A DNA stretch of 64,000 nt from Hyphococcus sp. (GCA_021776335.1 JAJFGB010000006.1:62001-126000), one strand, 5' to 3'. Shown: positions 35,885 through 44,688, counted from the first letter of the stretch. Program-made: numbers and translations. Notes: a model not told the origin generated them from the letters alone.

Positions 35885-37609
35885 ATGGGCGATCCGATTA
35901 AACGCATTGAACGCCGGTCCAGGCGCGCTATTTTCCAGGCTTATCTGGAAAGCGCTCGAAAAAACGGCGCCAAAACCGTTGCGGTGACTGACGGTGACGG
36001 CAAGGATTTTACATTTCAGGATATCACGCGCGCATCATTCGCGCTTGGGGGCGCCATTGCCCGACTGACCGATAAAAATGAACGCGTCGGTATTTTGCTA
36101 CCTACCGGGGCCGGGGCCGTCATCTCCCTTTTTGCGCTTTTGTCTCGCGGGCGCGTACCGGCAATGTTGAATTTCACGTCAGGATCAAAAAATCTTCTGG
36201 CGGCATGCAAAGCCGCACAGATCGGACGCATCGTTACCGCCAGAAAGTTTGTCGACCTGGCCAATCTCGACAAGCTAATCGGCGAATTGTCCGACGCAGT
36301 TGATATTGTTTATCTTGAAGACATCAAGGATCAGGTAAAGCCGCGAGACAAGGCGCTCGCAATTGTTGGCCCATTCCTGCCAGGCCTGCTTTCCGCAAGG
36401 TCTGATCCGGATGCGGCGGGCGTTATTCTTTTTACGTCCGGCACGGAAGGCGCCCCAAAGGGGGTGGTTCTGTCACATCGTAATATCGTTGCGAATATCG
36501 AGCAAATTTCCGCGCATGTTGAGCTGGAGCCTTCCGATAAATTTTTCAATCCACTGCCAACCTTTCACTGTTATGGCCTCACGGCAGGCGCCTTATGGCC
36601 AATTCTCAACGGTCATCCCGTGGTTTTTCATCCCTCGCCTCTGCAAACGAAAATCATCCCGAAGCGAATTTTCGAAACAGGCTCAACCGTACTTTTCGCG
36701 ACGGATACTTTCCTTTCACAATACATGCGGGCCAGTGATGATGGCGGCATGTCATCCTTACGCATCGCTGTTTGCGGCGCTGAGCGGGTGCGTGATGAGA
36801 CACGTCAGGCTGCGGAAAAACGTTTTGGATTTGAGGTCCTGGAAGGCTATGGCGTGACCGAAGGTTCACCGGTGCTTGCCGCCAATCAGCCGGGCGATAT
36901 TCGTTCCGGCACTGTCGGCAAATTACTTCCTGGTATTGAAGCCCGCCTGGAACCGGTTGAAGGGCTGGAAAATGCCGGGCGGCTTCATGTCCGCGGTCAT
37001 AATATCATGAAGGGCTACCTCTCGCCGGATAATCCGGGCGTTCTCATACCGCTGACCGATGGCTGGCACGACACCGGCGATATCGTCCATATCGATGACG
37101 AAGGCTATGTGTCGATCCGTGGCCGGTTGAAGCGGTTTGCAAAAATTGGCGGCGAGATGGTTTCACTGGCGATCGTTGAAAACTGCGCGTCGGCGGTCTG
37201 GCCGGACAATCTCCACGCGGCGGCTATTATGCCCGACCCCAAAAAAGGCGAACAAATCATTCTTGTGACGGATCGCAAAGATGCGCCCCGAAGCCTACTG
37301 CTTTCCTGGGCGCAATCTCATGGCGTTCCCGAAATCGCGGTGCCTAAAAAGATCATCGAAGTTGAAGAGGTGCCGGTTCTCGGTACTGGCAAGATTGATT
37401 TTCTGACTGTGAAAACCATTGCAGAAAATGCGTTGATGGCGACAACCGCGCGGGTTGAAGAGCCGATCACGGAACCGACCACAAAAGTTGAAAAAGAACA
37501 CACCACAGACGAGAAAGAAAAGCCCGCGGCAGCGATCAAAGATAGCGATGACGCCGCACCCGCCCCGGCCAATGACGACATGGAAGACGTCAAGGACGCC
37601 GCCGAGTAA
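35885..37609 (+). CDS. AMP-dependent acyl-ACP/acyl-CoA ligase-like protein (Aas C-domain type)
   Basis: 574 residues. The adenylation core is complete: FTSGTEGAPKGVVLSHRN, CGAERVRDE, GYGVTEGSPV, WHDTGDIVHID and GRLKRFAKIGGEMVS, with PVLGTGKIDF near the C-terminal Lys. The sequence is closest in style to the ligase half of Aas, which charges fatty acids onto ACP for lysophospholipid reacylation; the acyltransferase half is missing here. About 65 residues of acidic, Pro/Glu/Asp-rich tail follow the enzyme. Function as a fatty acyl ligase is inferred. Convergent with hemY with a 2-nt gap. Confidence 0.8.
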   Translation: MGDPIKRIERRSRRAIFQAYLESARKNGAKTVAVTDGDGKDFTFQDITRASFALGGAIARLTDKNERVGILLPTGAGAVISLFALLSRGRVPAMLNFTSGSKNLLAACKAAQIGRIVTARKFVDLANLDKLIGELSDAVDIVYLEDIKDQVKPRDKALAIVGPFLPGLLSARSDPDAAGVILFTSGTEGAPKGVVLSHRNIVANIEQISAHVELEPSDKFFNPLPTFHCYGLTAGALWPILNGHPVVFHPSPLQTKIIPKRIFETGSTVLFATDTFLSQYMRASDDGGMSSLRIAVCGAERVRDETRQAAEKRFGFEVLEGYGVTEGSPVLAANQPGDIRSGTVGKLLPGIEARLEPVEGLENAGRLHVRGHNIMKGYLSPDNPGVLIPLTDGWHDTGDIVHIDDEGYVSIRGRLKRFAKIGGEMVSLAIVENCASAVWPDNLHAAAIMPDPKKGEQIILVTDRKDAPRSLLLSWAQSHGVPEIAVPKKIIEVEEVPVLGTGKIDFLTVKTIAENALMATTARVEEPITEPTTKVEKEHTTDEKEKPAAAIKDSDDAAPAPANDDMEDVKDAAE

Positions 37610-37611
37610 TC

Positions 37612-39138
37612 TTATGACACATTGCGCGCCGCCGCGGCGGCGCGTTCTGCTTCTTCGTCATTATGGATATGATCGTCGCTGCCAGCCTCTTCTGCAGCGA
37701 TGACGGCGCCATCAGCAGACGCTTCTGCATTTTCGATATCGGGGGTTGGCGTTTCTGGTATCTCAGGCGGTGTTTCTTCCGACGGAGCCTCCTCGACCGG
37801 CGGCGCCGTCAACAGTCTTATTTCATCGACAGACATGCCAAGAGAGATTTCCTCGAGCGGCAGTGGCGCCAGGCGCTCATGTTCCATATATTCGCGCACA
37901 AGCTTTGACCAGCCGTCGCGTGTGAAATGGAATTCACCGTCAGCGCCCGGTCGTGGATCACGCGGCGCATGTGCCGCGCGTTCCAACCATGGGCGGCCAG
38001 CTTCGGCGCCTTGCTGACCCGCCATAGCGGCCGCCATCAGCGAAAATTCGGCCGCGGTCGGCATCTGCGCGAGCAACGGCTCCAACACCGCTATTGTAGC
38101 CGTCCATTCGCCCACGAGATTATTTGCGCGCGCGTTAAGTAGTGTCGCCTCGCGGGAGGCACTGTTCTTTTCCGCCAGCCGGCGCAGCATTTCGCTGCGC
38201 TTTGCTGTCTCTTCGTCACCAAAAAGTAAGTCATAGGCCTTTATCAAAGCGGGATGCGGCGCGATGGCGAAAGCCGCCTCAATGACCCTGGCGGCTTTTC
38301 CAGGTTTTTTATTTTCAGCAATGATCCGCGATGCCAGCAGGGCGGCTGGCGTAAAGCCTGGCGCAAGTTTTAGCGCCGCTCGCGCTTCTTCCGTCGCGCT
38401 TTTTACATCCCCGCTCAAAGATGCAGCGTAAGCGTCAGCAGTCAGCAAAACAGCGGCGGCGCGATCGGCTTTGTCCCCAGCGATGAGATTATTTCGACGC
38501 GCCTGCGCTACAGCTTCGCGCGTTTCCCGCCATGCGCCGCGCTCCAGGCCTAGTTCAAAAACTGAATCGAACGCCCAGCGTGCATTTGGGCGCAGCCGAA
38601 ACGCGCGTTCGGCGTAACCCCGCGCTGCTATCCGATCGCCTGCCGTGATTGCTTGAAGGTAGAGCCCTTTTAGTCCGAGAAACTCGGTTTCCGGCGCCTC
38701 CAGCATGGTGGAAAAACTTGCCCGCGCCGCTGTTTCGTCGCCACTGACCTGGGCTGCCTGCGCAGTTAAAAGCCTGGTCAAGGCGACGTCTTCAAGATTA
38801 ATTCGGGCGGTCCTGGCATGTTGCGCCGCGCCGGACGCGTCACCCGCCGCCAACGCCTCAAACCCACGCGTCAATGCAGCAACGCCGCGCGTGCGGCGCG
38901 CCTCGCGGTCCCTGGCCTTCAGTTTTGCCGGCATAGCTCGAACATTTTTGAGGAGATGCGTCAGATAAATGGCGATAACCAGCAGTAAGAAAATACCTGC
39001 GACGATCCACCCAGAGTGTACGTCAAATTTTTGCCCGAAGGCTTCTCCGGATATGGGGCCGCCAAACCGGGCAAGAAACTCGATTGCGCCCAAAACAAAA
39101 AACGCGCTTAACAAAAAGATTAATATACGGATCATCAT
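37612..39138 (-). CDS. hemY: HemY-like TPR membrane protein of the heme operon
   Basis: 508 residues. Two N-terminal membrane helices (IRILIFLLSAFFVLGAIEFLA, GWIVAGIFLLLVIAIYLTHLL) and TPR-like Ala-rich repeats to about residue 400, then an acidic tail (EEAPSEETPPEIPETPTPDIENAEAS). This is the HemY_N protein of proteobacterial heme operons, not the Gram-positive protoporphyrinogen oxidase of the same name. Its role in heme synthesis is not defined. It follows the Mic60-type gene with a 6-nt gap. Confidence 0.88.
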   Translation of the reverse strand: MMIRILIFLLSAFFVLGAIEFLARFGGPISGEAFGQKFDVHSGWIVAGIFLLLVIAIYLTHLLKNVRAMPAKLKARDREARRTRGVAALTRGFEALAAGDASGAAQHARTARINLEDVALTRLLTAQAAQVSGDETAARASFSTMLEAPETEFLGLKGLYLQAITAGDRIAARGYAERAFRLRPNARWAFDSVFELGLERGAWRETREAVAQARRNNLIAGDKADRAAAVLLTADAYAASLSGDVKSATEEARAALKLAPGFTPAALLASRIIAENKKPGKAARVIEAAFAIAPHPALIKAYDLLFGDEETAKRSEMLRRLAEKNSASREATLLNARANNLVGEWTATIAVLEPLLAQMPTAAEFSLMAAAMAGQQGAEAGRPWLERAAHAPRDPRPGADGEFHFTRDGWSKLVREYMEHERLAPLPLEEISLGMSVDEIRLLTAPPVEEAPSEETPPEIPETPTPDIENAEASADGAVIAAEEAGSDDHIHNDEEAERAAAAARNVS

Positions 39139-39144
39139 GCCCTG

Positions 39145-40797
39145 CTATTTCGGCGCCGCGCCAAGAATCAAAGTACTCAGCCCATCAATGGCAGCCATCG
39201 CCTCGATGCGCGCTTGAGTGTCAGCAATCCAGGACGACATGGCGTTGCGCCCTGCCGGCGACAATGCCGCCAATTCAGTGAGCGCCGCGGCAAGATCGTT
39301 GTTTTCAACCGCATGTTCAGCGCGTGAAATGACAGCCGCCGCGCCGCTTCCCGCCTGCGGGTCGGCGGGCCTGACCGTAATGATGCTTTGCACCTGAGCA
39401 CCGATTGCGCCCCAAAAGCCCTTTGCTTTTTCTTTGCCGACTGCCTTGAGCGCTTCACGCGCTGCCACGCCGAAGCGTTCCTGTAATACAGGCGCCGGCA
39501 CAAGCCCCAGCGCAGCATATTGGCGCAAGATCGGTATCTGCGGCGCTCCAGGCGCGGCCTCTTCAAACCGGTTCAATTCACTTGCGTAGGGCGCGCCGCG
39601 CTCAATCGCACGCTCGAGGGATTTGAGGCTGGCAGCGCTGGCAACGCGGCGCTTAATAGGCGCGATTTCGTTGTTTCGAATCTTCTCAAGGCGTTCGCGC
39701 AATTCGTTGATCTCTGAATTGTCCTCTTCGCCGCGCGCATCGAGCGCCGCCTGAAAATCACTGCGCATAGCCTCGATTTCTTCGCGCTGGCTTACATTGG
39801 TTTCGCGTTCAGTCTCCAACGCCTTGGTGAGCTGTTCCTTTTCGGCAGCAAAGCTTTCTTTAAGCGCTGAAATCTCACTCAGGATTTTGGCGTTTTCCGC
39901 GGCGACCTCAGTCAGCCGGGAAACATCATTCGTCGCCGCTAACCCGTTGTCGGGCCCGCTCGGCGTGGATGTGTCCTCGCTGGGTGCTTCTCGCGCCTGT
40001 GTGATATTTGACTGGTTATCTTGCGCCAAGTCCGCACCGTCCCCGTCAATATCAAATCCCGAGATTTCCGCTGTCGGCGGGGGTGACGGCTCGACGCTAT
40101 TTTCCACCTCCGGCGCATCGATCGTCGATTCAACCAATTGAGCTGCATCTTTGGTCGCCTGCTGAAAGGCCTCCTTATCTTGCGGCTCTATTTTTTCCTG
40201 GCCCAGAGGCGGCAAATATATATCACCACCCGGCGTTTGATCTGCACCCGGAGTAATATCGCCTTTCAGACTCTGCAGAGATGATTGCCCGCTATTTTGA
40301 ATTTTGTCAGAATCGGTGTCGACAACCGCTTCGCTGGCCGGTTCTGCGCCAGCCTCCACATCATTGCTCGCCTCCGTTCCGTCAACGACAGGAGCCGATG
40401 CTTCATTGCCCGCTTGATCGTCAGCAGCCGCGCTTTCGACAGAGACGGCCGCATCCTTATTCCCGTCGCCTTCTTGGGGCAGCGTGGATGACTCTGCGGG
40501 TCGCGGCGGTTCTTTGCTTTGCGCATTGTCCGGCCCCTGCAGCCGCCAAAAAGCAAAGACAGCCAACGAAAAGGCCGCAAAACCCAGAAAAAGGATGACA
40601 CCAGGTGTAAATGGCATTCTTGGCGCTGGTTTAAGATCAACGCCGGCTTCCGCCGCGTTCGAAGTTGTTTCGCTATCCGTAAATGCGCCTTCTTCGGGCC
40701 GCGATGGGCTGTCTTCAACGACTTCCGCCTCCACCTCCGGAATCTCGGTGTCAGCGCCTGAGGCTGGATCGTCTGATTTACCGCTTTCATTTGCCAC
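39145..40797 (-). CDS. Mitofilin-family inner-membrane protein (alphaproteobacterial Mic60)
   Basis: 550 residues. An acidic disordered N-terminus, one membrane helix at about 66-84 (GVILFLGFAAFSLAVFAFW), a long Asp/Glu/Ser-rich linker, a coiled coil at about 290-380 and a helical C-terminal domain (YASELNRFEEAAPGAPQIPILRQYAALGLVPAPVLQERFG). This layout and its place between hemD and hemY mark it as the COG4223 protein, the bacterial relative of mitochondrial Mic60. Mic60 shapes crista junctions; bacterial members are linked to intracytoplasmic membranes and envelope contacts. GTG start with GAGGAG upstream. Confidence 0.85.
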   Translation of the reverse strand: MANESGKSDDPASGADTEIPEVEAEVVEDSPSRPEEGAFTDSETTSNAAEAGVDLKPAPRMPFTPGVILFLGFAAFSLAVFAFWRLQGPDNAQSKEPPRPAESSTLPQEGDGNKDAAVSVESAAADDQAGNEASAPVVDGTEASNDVEAGAEPASEAVVDTDSDKIQNSGQSSLQSLKGDITPGADQTPGGDIYLPPLGQEKIEPQDKEAFQQATKDAAQLVESTIDAPEVENSVEPSPPPTAEISGFDIDGDGADLAQDNQSNITQAREAPSEDTSTPSGPDNGLAATNDVSRLTEVAAENAKILSEISALKESFAAEKEQLTKALETERETNVSQREEIEAMRSDFQAALDARGEEDNSEINELRERLEKIRNNEIAPIKRRVASAASLKSLERAIERGAPYASELNRFEEAAPGAPQIPILRQYAALGLVPAPVLQERFGVAAREALKAVGKEKAKGFWGAIGAQVQSIITVRPADPQAGSGAAAVISRAEHAVENNDLAAALTELAALSPAGRNAMSSWIADTQARIEAMAAIDGLSTLILGAAPK

Positions 40798-40874
40798 GGG
40801 CGATGCTCCTCAACGAAAACGCCATATTCAATATAAATAGATAGGGGCCAATGGGCGCGTGCTCAAGCGTGGTT

Positions 40875-41588
40875 TTACTGTGCATGCCGAGTAATCACTG
40901 AAATGATTCCTGAAGCATCACGGCGCGGGGCTATCTCAACTGAATTCCAAATCGACTGCGCAAGCACATCTGCAATCGCTTCGCTCAGGCACACTGCGTG
41001 CGTGGAACGCAAGCAATCTTCAATTCCCGCTTTCCTGATAAGCGCCAGGAACAATTTAGCAGTTCTGGGGGAAAAAAAAGAGACCCACTCCACTGGTGGC
41101 GTTGACACAAGCGCCAATCTTGCTTTTTCCGGCAAGGCGTCAACAGCGCGCGCTTCGTAAAGCACTTCGCGGCGCACCTCTATGCCCTTTAGTTTTAGAC
41201 CGTTGACGAGATCGCCGGCTCTATGCGCGCCGGCGACATGTAAAATTGCGCCGGTAAGCCGGTGTCGTTCTTGTTCAATAAGCGATGCCAGCGATTCGAT
41301 GTCACCTGCCGCGACCGAGACGTCATTAAATCCAGCAGCATTAGCGCTTTCGGCAGTAGCATCGCCAATTGCAAAAACCGGCAAATCGCTCAGATTACCA
41401 GCTGTGGAAAAGGCGCGCGCGCCATTCGCTGACGTAAACGCAAGCGCGCCAATGCCGGCTGTATTTATGGGGGTTTTATTAAACGCTATGCTCATCAGCG
41501 GCGAAATGATCGGCGTTAATCCAGCACTTCTACATCGCTCCGCAAACGGCGTGGCGTCTGGTTCCGGTCTGGTGACAAGCACCCTCAT
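40875..41588 (-). CDS. hemD: Uroporphyrinogen-III synthase
   Basis: Closes and inverts ring D of hydroxymethylbilane to give uroporphyrinogen III. About 237 residues: MRVLVTRPEPDATPFAERCRSAGLTPIISPLMSI, ALAFTSANGARAF, LHVAGAHRAGDL and VSFFSPRTAKLF. The sequence is always divergent in this family, but these blocks and the position after hemC are decisive. The ATG at 41588 overlaps the hemC stop (ATGA); the track start adds 24 false residues. Confidence 0.93.
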   Translation of the reverse strand: MRVLVTRPEPDATPFAERCRSAGLTPIISPLMSIAFNKTPINTAGIGALAFTSANGARAFSTAGNLSDLPVFAIGDATAESANAAGFNDVSVAAGDIESLASLIEQERHRLTGAILHVAGAHRAGDLVNGLKLKGIEVRREVLYEARAVDALPEKARLALVSTPPVEWVSFFSPRTAKLFLALIRKAGIEDCLRSTHAVCLSEAIADVLAQSIWNSVEIAPRRDASGIISVITRHAQ

Positions 41589-42547
41589 ATACGCGAATAT
41601 CTTTTCATAAAGTCTGCGCCGGCTTGAGTGCGTAACGCACCAGCGGCTTTCCTTCCGCATTCTTCGGCGGCGCTAATATCGTCAGTGTCGAAATTAATGC
41701 GGCGCTCCACTGTGAAGCAGTCAGCGCCGTCCAGCGACAATAGCTCGCCGCGAAACCAGACCTCGTCACCCTCACGGACCGCCAACCCGGCAATGGGCGT
41801 GCGGCATGATCCATCCAGAGCCGCGAGAAAGGCCCGTTCAACAGCAACGCATATTGTTGACGTCGAGCAGGAAATTTTCGCGGCGAGCGCCAAGGCATCT
41901 TCGTCATCAGCGCGCGCCTGAATGCAGAGCGCCCCTTGGCCGACAGCAGGGAGCATTTCCCCCGGCGGCATGATTTTGACGGCTTCAGCAGCGAGACCCA
42001 ATCGCTTCAACCCAGCAAGCGCGAGGAAGGTTGCATCCGCCTCGCCATTTTTGAGTTTTTCGAGCCGCGTGCCGACATTGCCTCTAAGTGTTTGCGGCTG
42101 CAAATCCGGTCGCCGGTTGAGGATTTGGGCTATGCGTCGAACAGATGCGGCCCCGATAATTGCGTTTTCAGGCAGATCCCATGGCTCGGGCGCGACAAAA
42201 CTAAGAAAACAGTCCCGCGGGTCCTCACGCGCTGGAATTGCAGCCGTGACCAGACCGGCGGGCGACTGGGCCGGCATGTCCTTCATTGAATGCACGGCGA
42301 ACCGAGCCGCACCGGAAAGAAGCGCTTCCTCGATTTCCTTGGTGAACAGCCCTTTTCCACCGATTTCAGCAAGCGACCCAGCCAGGTTTTTGTCGCCCGC
42401 AGTGACGAACGTCTCGACCGGAAGCACCAGATCGAGCTCATCTTCACCGGCGCCCAGCGCCTTACCCAACAAAGCCTGGATCTGTCGTGTTTGCGCTTGC
42501 GCCAACGGAGAGCGACGGCTGGCGATGGCGAAAACCTTTGAAGTCAT
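41585..42547 (-). CDS. hemC: Hydroxymethylbilane synthase (porphobilinogen deaminase)
   Basis: Joins four porphobilinogen units into hydroxymethylbilane. About 320 residues: IASRRSPLAQAQTRQI, GGKGLFTKEIEEALL, FAVHSMKDMPA, GAASVRRIAQIL, LRGNVGTRLEKL, PAVGQGALCIQAR and the dipyrromethane-cofactor Cys in LDGSCRTPIAG. Start is either ATG 42547 (natural MTSKVFAIASR, AAGG upstream) or ATG 42574. Divergent from tsaD, a common alphaproteobacterial arrangement. Confidence 0.96.
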   Translation of the reverse strand: MTSKVFAIASRRSPLAQAQTRQIQALLGKALGAGEDELDLVLPVETFVTAGDKNLAGSLAEIGGKGLFTKEIEEALLSGAARFAVHSMKDMPAQSPAGLVTAAIPAREDPRDCFLSFVAPEPWDLPENAIIGAASVRRIAQILNRRPDLQPQTLRGNVGTRLEKLKNGEADATFLALAGLKRLGLAAEAVKIMPPGEMLPAVGQGALCIQARADDEDALALAAKISCSTSTICVAVERAFLAALDGSCRTPIAGLAVREGDEVWFRGELLSLDGADCFTVERRINFDTDDISAAEECGRKAAGALRTQAGADFMKRYSRI

Positions 42548-42628
42548 ATGCTGTTTTGCCTTCGGAACGATCATTGAAACGAAATATTGAGCGTGAGACC
42601 CTTGCTTTGGATAGGGCTTTTACTGTCC

Positions 42629-43771
42629 ATGCGCCTAGCCAGTCTCAGAGGAATGCGCAAGTTGCCCGCCAATGCCAAAACCCCGCTTCTCGTCCTGGGA
42701 CTTGAAACGAGCTGCGATGACACTGCTGCAGCTGTTGTCCGCCGATCACCGGATGGCGATTGTGCAATTTTGTCCAACGAAGTTTGGACGGAGCATGAAG
42801 ACCATGCAGCCTATGGCGGCATCGTTCCTGAAATCGCCGCGCGCAGTCATGTCGAACGGATTGATGCAACCGTCATCAAGGCGGTTACAAAAGCAGGTGT
42901 TAAATTCGCCGATCTTGATGCTGTTGCGGCCACTGCCGGACCTGGCCTCGTCGGCGGCGTGATGGTCGGTCTGACTACGGCGAAAGCATTGTGCCTTGCG
43001 CATCGATTGCAGCTTCTTCCGGTCAATCATTTGGAAGGTCACGCCCTGTCGGCCGGTATGACCGAGGACGCGGCGTTTCCGTATTTACTGCTGTTGATTT
43101 CTGGCGGCCATACCCAACTTTTGTGGGTCCGGGACGTGGGTGAGTATCAACGCCTCGGTACGACCATCGATGATGCCGTGGGCGAGTCCTTCGATAAAAC
43201 CGCCAAGCTTTTGGGACTGGGTCAACCAGGCGGACCCAGGGTGCAAGTCGCAGCATTGAGCGGCCACAGCGATCGGTTTAACTTCCCCAAACCGTTGGCA
43301 AAAAGAGCAGGCTGCGATTTTTCGTTCTCGGGGTTGAAGACCGCCGTACGGGAGGCTGCGGAGGATCTCACTGGCCCTACCGGTCAGGACATCGCAGATC
43401 TTGCCGCTTCATTTCAGTATGCTGCAGCGCGCCATCTGGTCCAAAGAACCGGCAATGCCATAGACATGACGGGGCCCCGAGAAAAATCGCCGCGACTGGT
43501 CGTCGCCGGCGGTGTCGCCGCCAATACCGTAATTAGAAGCATGCTGCAGGATTTGTGTGATGAGAAATCCTGGCGCTTGATCGTCCCGCCGCCGCAATAT
43601 TGCACTGATAACGGCGCCATGATCGCCTGGGCTGGCGCTCAGCGGCTCGCCATGGGCCTGGCGCCGACACCTGACGAGGCTCTCGCAATCGCACCGCGCG
43701 CCAGATGGCCTCTGGCACCGCCGCCAGATGGCGGCCAGATCGGCGGCGGTCGCAAAGGCCCAAAGGCCTGA
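42629..43771 (+). CDS. tsaD: tRNA N6-adenosine threonylcarbamoyltransferase TsaD
   Basis: Makes the t6A modification at position 37 of ANN-decoding tRNAs together with TsaB, TsaE and TsaC. About 380 residues: LVLGLETSCDDTAAAVV, GGIVPEIAARSHVE, PVNHLEGHALS (iron-binding His pair), LLISGGHTQL, DDAVGESFDKTAKLLGLG and CTDNGAMIAWAG. The true start is uncertain: ATG 42629 and ATG 42653 are both possible, the latter with AGAGGA too close. The track TTG at 42587 is unlikely. A Pro/Gly-rich 20-residue tail ends the protein. Confidence 0.95.
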   Translation: MRLASLRGMRKLPANAKTPLLVLGLETSCDDTAAAVVRRSPDGDCAILSNEVWTEHEDHAAYGGIVPEIAARSHVERIDATVIKAVTKAGVKFADLDAVAATAGPGLVGGVMVGLTTAKALCLAHRLQLLPVNHLEGHALSAGMTEDAAFPYLLLLISGGHTQLLWVRDVGEYQRLGTTIDDAVGESFDKTAKLLGLGQPGGPRVQVAALSGHSDRFNFPKPLAKRAGCDFSFSGLKTAVREAAEDLTGPTGQDIADLAASFQYAAARHLVQRTGNAIDMTGPREKSPRLVVAGGVAANTVIRSMLQDLCDEKSWRLIVPPPQYCTDNGAMIAWAGAQRLAMGLAPTPDEALAIAPRARWPLAPPPDGGQIGGGRKGPKA

Positions 43772-43773
43772 AT

Positions 43774-44205
43774 TCAGGATTGCGCAGCTTTTATCTTCAA
43801 GCTTTTGACGACGTCTTTGAGTGAGACATCTGAAAGCCTTGCAAAAAAAGCAGTCTCGGCCTCGCAGGTAATGTCGCGGAACACCGGCGCGAGATTCGCC
43901 GCTACATAACAGTTATTTTCTATCATTGGTTTCGGTGGCGTAATGATAGCGCCCGCATCCACAGCCTTCAGTATATCGAGCAGGGATATCTTTTTCGGCC
44001 TCTTGGCCAGCTGGCTGCCGCCGCCTTTGCCGGACTGGGACTTGGTCAGCCCCGCCCTGTGAAGCTGGGCCAGCAACCGCCGCACAAAAGCGGGGTTTGT
44101 ATTGGCGCTCGCGGCGATCGTCTCAGACGTAACTGCTTTATCACGGCGTGACGCCAGAAGGGCGAGAATATGAACCCCGAGCGCAAACCGGGTCGATGCC
44201 GCCAT
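43774..44205 (-). CDS. Rrf2-family transcriptional regulator
   Basis: 143 residues. Winged-helix DNA-binding region STRFALGVHILALLA ... VTSETIAASANTNPAFVRRLLAQLHRAGLTKSQSGKGGGSQLAKRPKKISLLDI, the Rrf2 pattern. Two cysteines (ENNCYVAANLA, RDITCEAE) lie in the sensor part; this is fewer than the three of IscR/NsrR, so an Fe-S role is open. The layout resembles the YwnA-like subgroup. A 12-bp perfect inverted repeat surrounds its predicted -10 box and suggests self-regulation. Convergent with tsaD, 2 nt apart. Confidence 0.88.
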   Translation of the reverse strand: MAASTRFALGVHILALLASRRDKAVTSETIAASANTNPAFVRRLLAQLHRAGLTKSQSGKGGGSQLAKRPKKISLLDILKAVDAGAIITPPKPMIENNCYVAANLAPVFRDITCEAETAFFARLSDVSLKDVVKSLKIKAAQS

Positions 44206-44213
44206 TTCAGTCT

Positions 44214-44262
44214 CCGACGCTTAAAGGTAACTGTAATTTATACGGATACGTTTAAGCGTCGG
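44214..44262 (-). promoter_or_regulatory. Promoter of the Rrf2 gene within a 12-bp inverted repeat
   Basis: CCGACGCTTAAA (44214-44225) and TTTAAGCGTCGG (44251-44262) are perfect inverted copies 25 nt apart. Read leftward, TATAAA at 44242-44237 is a good -10 box, and TTAACC at 44266-44261 a weak -35 at 18-nt spacing. One arm falls in the leader just before the ATG; the other overlaps the -35. A regulator bound to both arms would cover the promoter. Confidence 0.6.
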
Positions 44263-44344
44263 TTAATCTGTCGAAAAATATGGGTCTGCGACCGCGGGCC
44301 TAATCCGTAATACCATCAGATACGAATTTAGCGGGCGTGCCCGG

Positions 44345-44455
44345 TAACAAAAAGCGCGGAAGCTGGGGGGCAGCTTCCGCGCTAGATAAATCGCTGCGGC
44401 TAAGGGAGGTGCGTCCTAACAGGGGGGGGGCGTGGGGACGGCGCCGCAGCGATCA
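44345..44455 (-). ncRNA. Candidate C-rich structured RNA (3' UTR or small RNA)
   Basis: Read on the minus strand after the short membrane-peptide gene. Hairpin A has a perfect 11-bp stem ATCGCTGCGGC / GCCGCAGCGAT (44390-44400 with 44442-44452) closing a 41-nt loop rich in C. The loop contains CCCCACGCCCCCCCC and GCACCTCCCTT. Hairpin B is the terminator, with loop GCCCCCC. The string CACCTCC equals the anti-Shine-Dalgarno core at the 16S rRNA 3' end. C-rich unpaired loops mark a known class of alphaproteobacterial small RNAs. No expression evidence is available; the call is structural. Confidence 0.5.
44349..44383 (-). terminator. Perfect Rho-independent terminator with C-rich loop
   Basis: AGCGCGGAAGCT / AGCTTCCGCGCT, twelve perfect pairs, loop GCCCCCC on the minus strand, followed by TTTTGTT. 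It ends the transcript of the short membrane-peptide gene and the candidate RNA. Confidence 0.93.
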
Positions 44456-44466
44456 GGGGTTCTATG

Positions 44467-44583
44467 TTAGGCAATGACGCCGCGGGTGGCGAAATCAGCA
44501 ACTGCATACAGAACGACGCCCAACAGGCCCGCTAGGGCAAAGGTAGCGCCGGCTTGGAAGGCAAAATTACGGAATGTGGTCAT
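44467..44583 (-). CDS. Very short single-pass membrane peptide (38 aa)
   Basis: MTTFRNFAFQAGATFALAGLLGVVLYAVADFATRGVIA: a short basic start and one membrane helix of about 22 residues. I do not recognise the family. The track ORF extends 47 residues upstream without support; an ATG six codons upstream (44601) is also possible. A sigma70-like promoter lies about 100 nt upstream and a perfect terminator about 85 nt downstream, so it is a complete transcription unit. The downstream C-rich structured RNA may be the main product, with this peptide as its companion. Confidence 0.6.
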   Translation of the reverse strand: MTTFRNFAFQAGATFALAGLLGVVLYAVADFATRGVIA

Positions 44584-44688
44584 GGCTATGTCTTTCTTCA
44601 TTCTGATCGGTAGATCGTTTCTTGTTCTTGATGCTTCTGGAGGCTTGTTCCACCCGGTGGCGGGACCATCTCCATCAGCGATGAAGGT

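Noticed and set aside
37612-39138. Protoporphyrinogen oxidase for the gene named hemY
   Set aside because: The protein is the TPR/HemY_N type, with membrane helices and no FAD-binding motif.
44401-44440. G-quadruplex on the plus strand (AGGGGGGGGCGTGGGG)
   Set aside because: Long first loop and enclosure in a perfect stem make the hairpin on the transcribed minus strand the simpler reading; a quadruplex in DNA cannot be excluded but is not supported.
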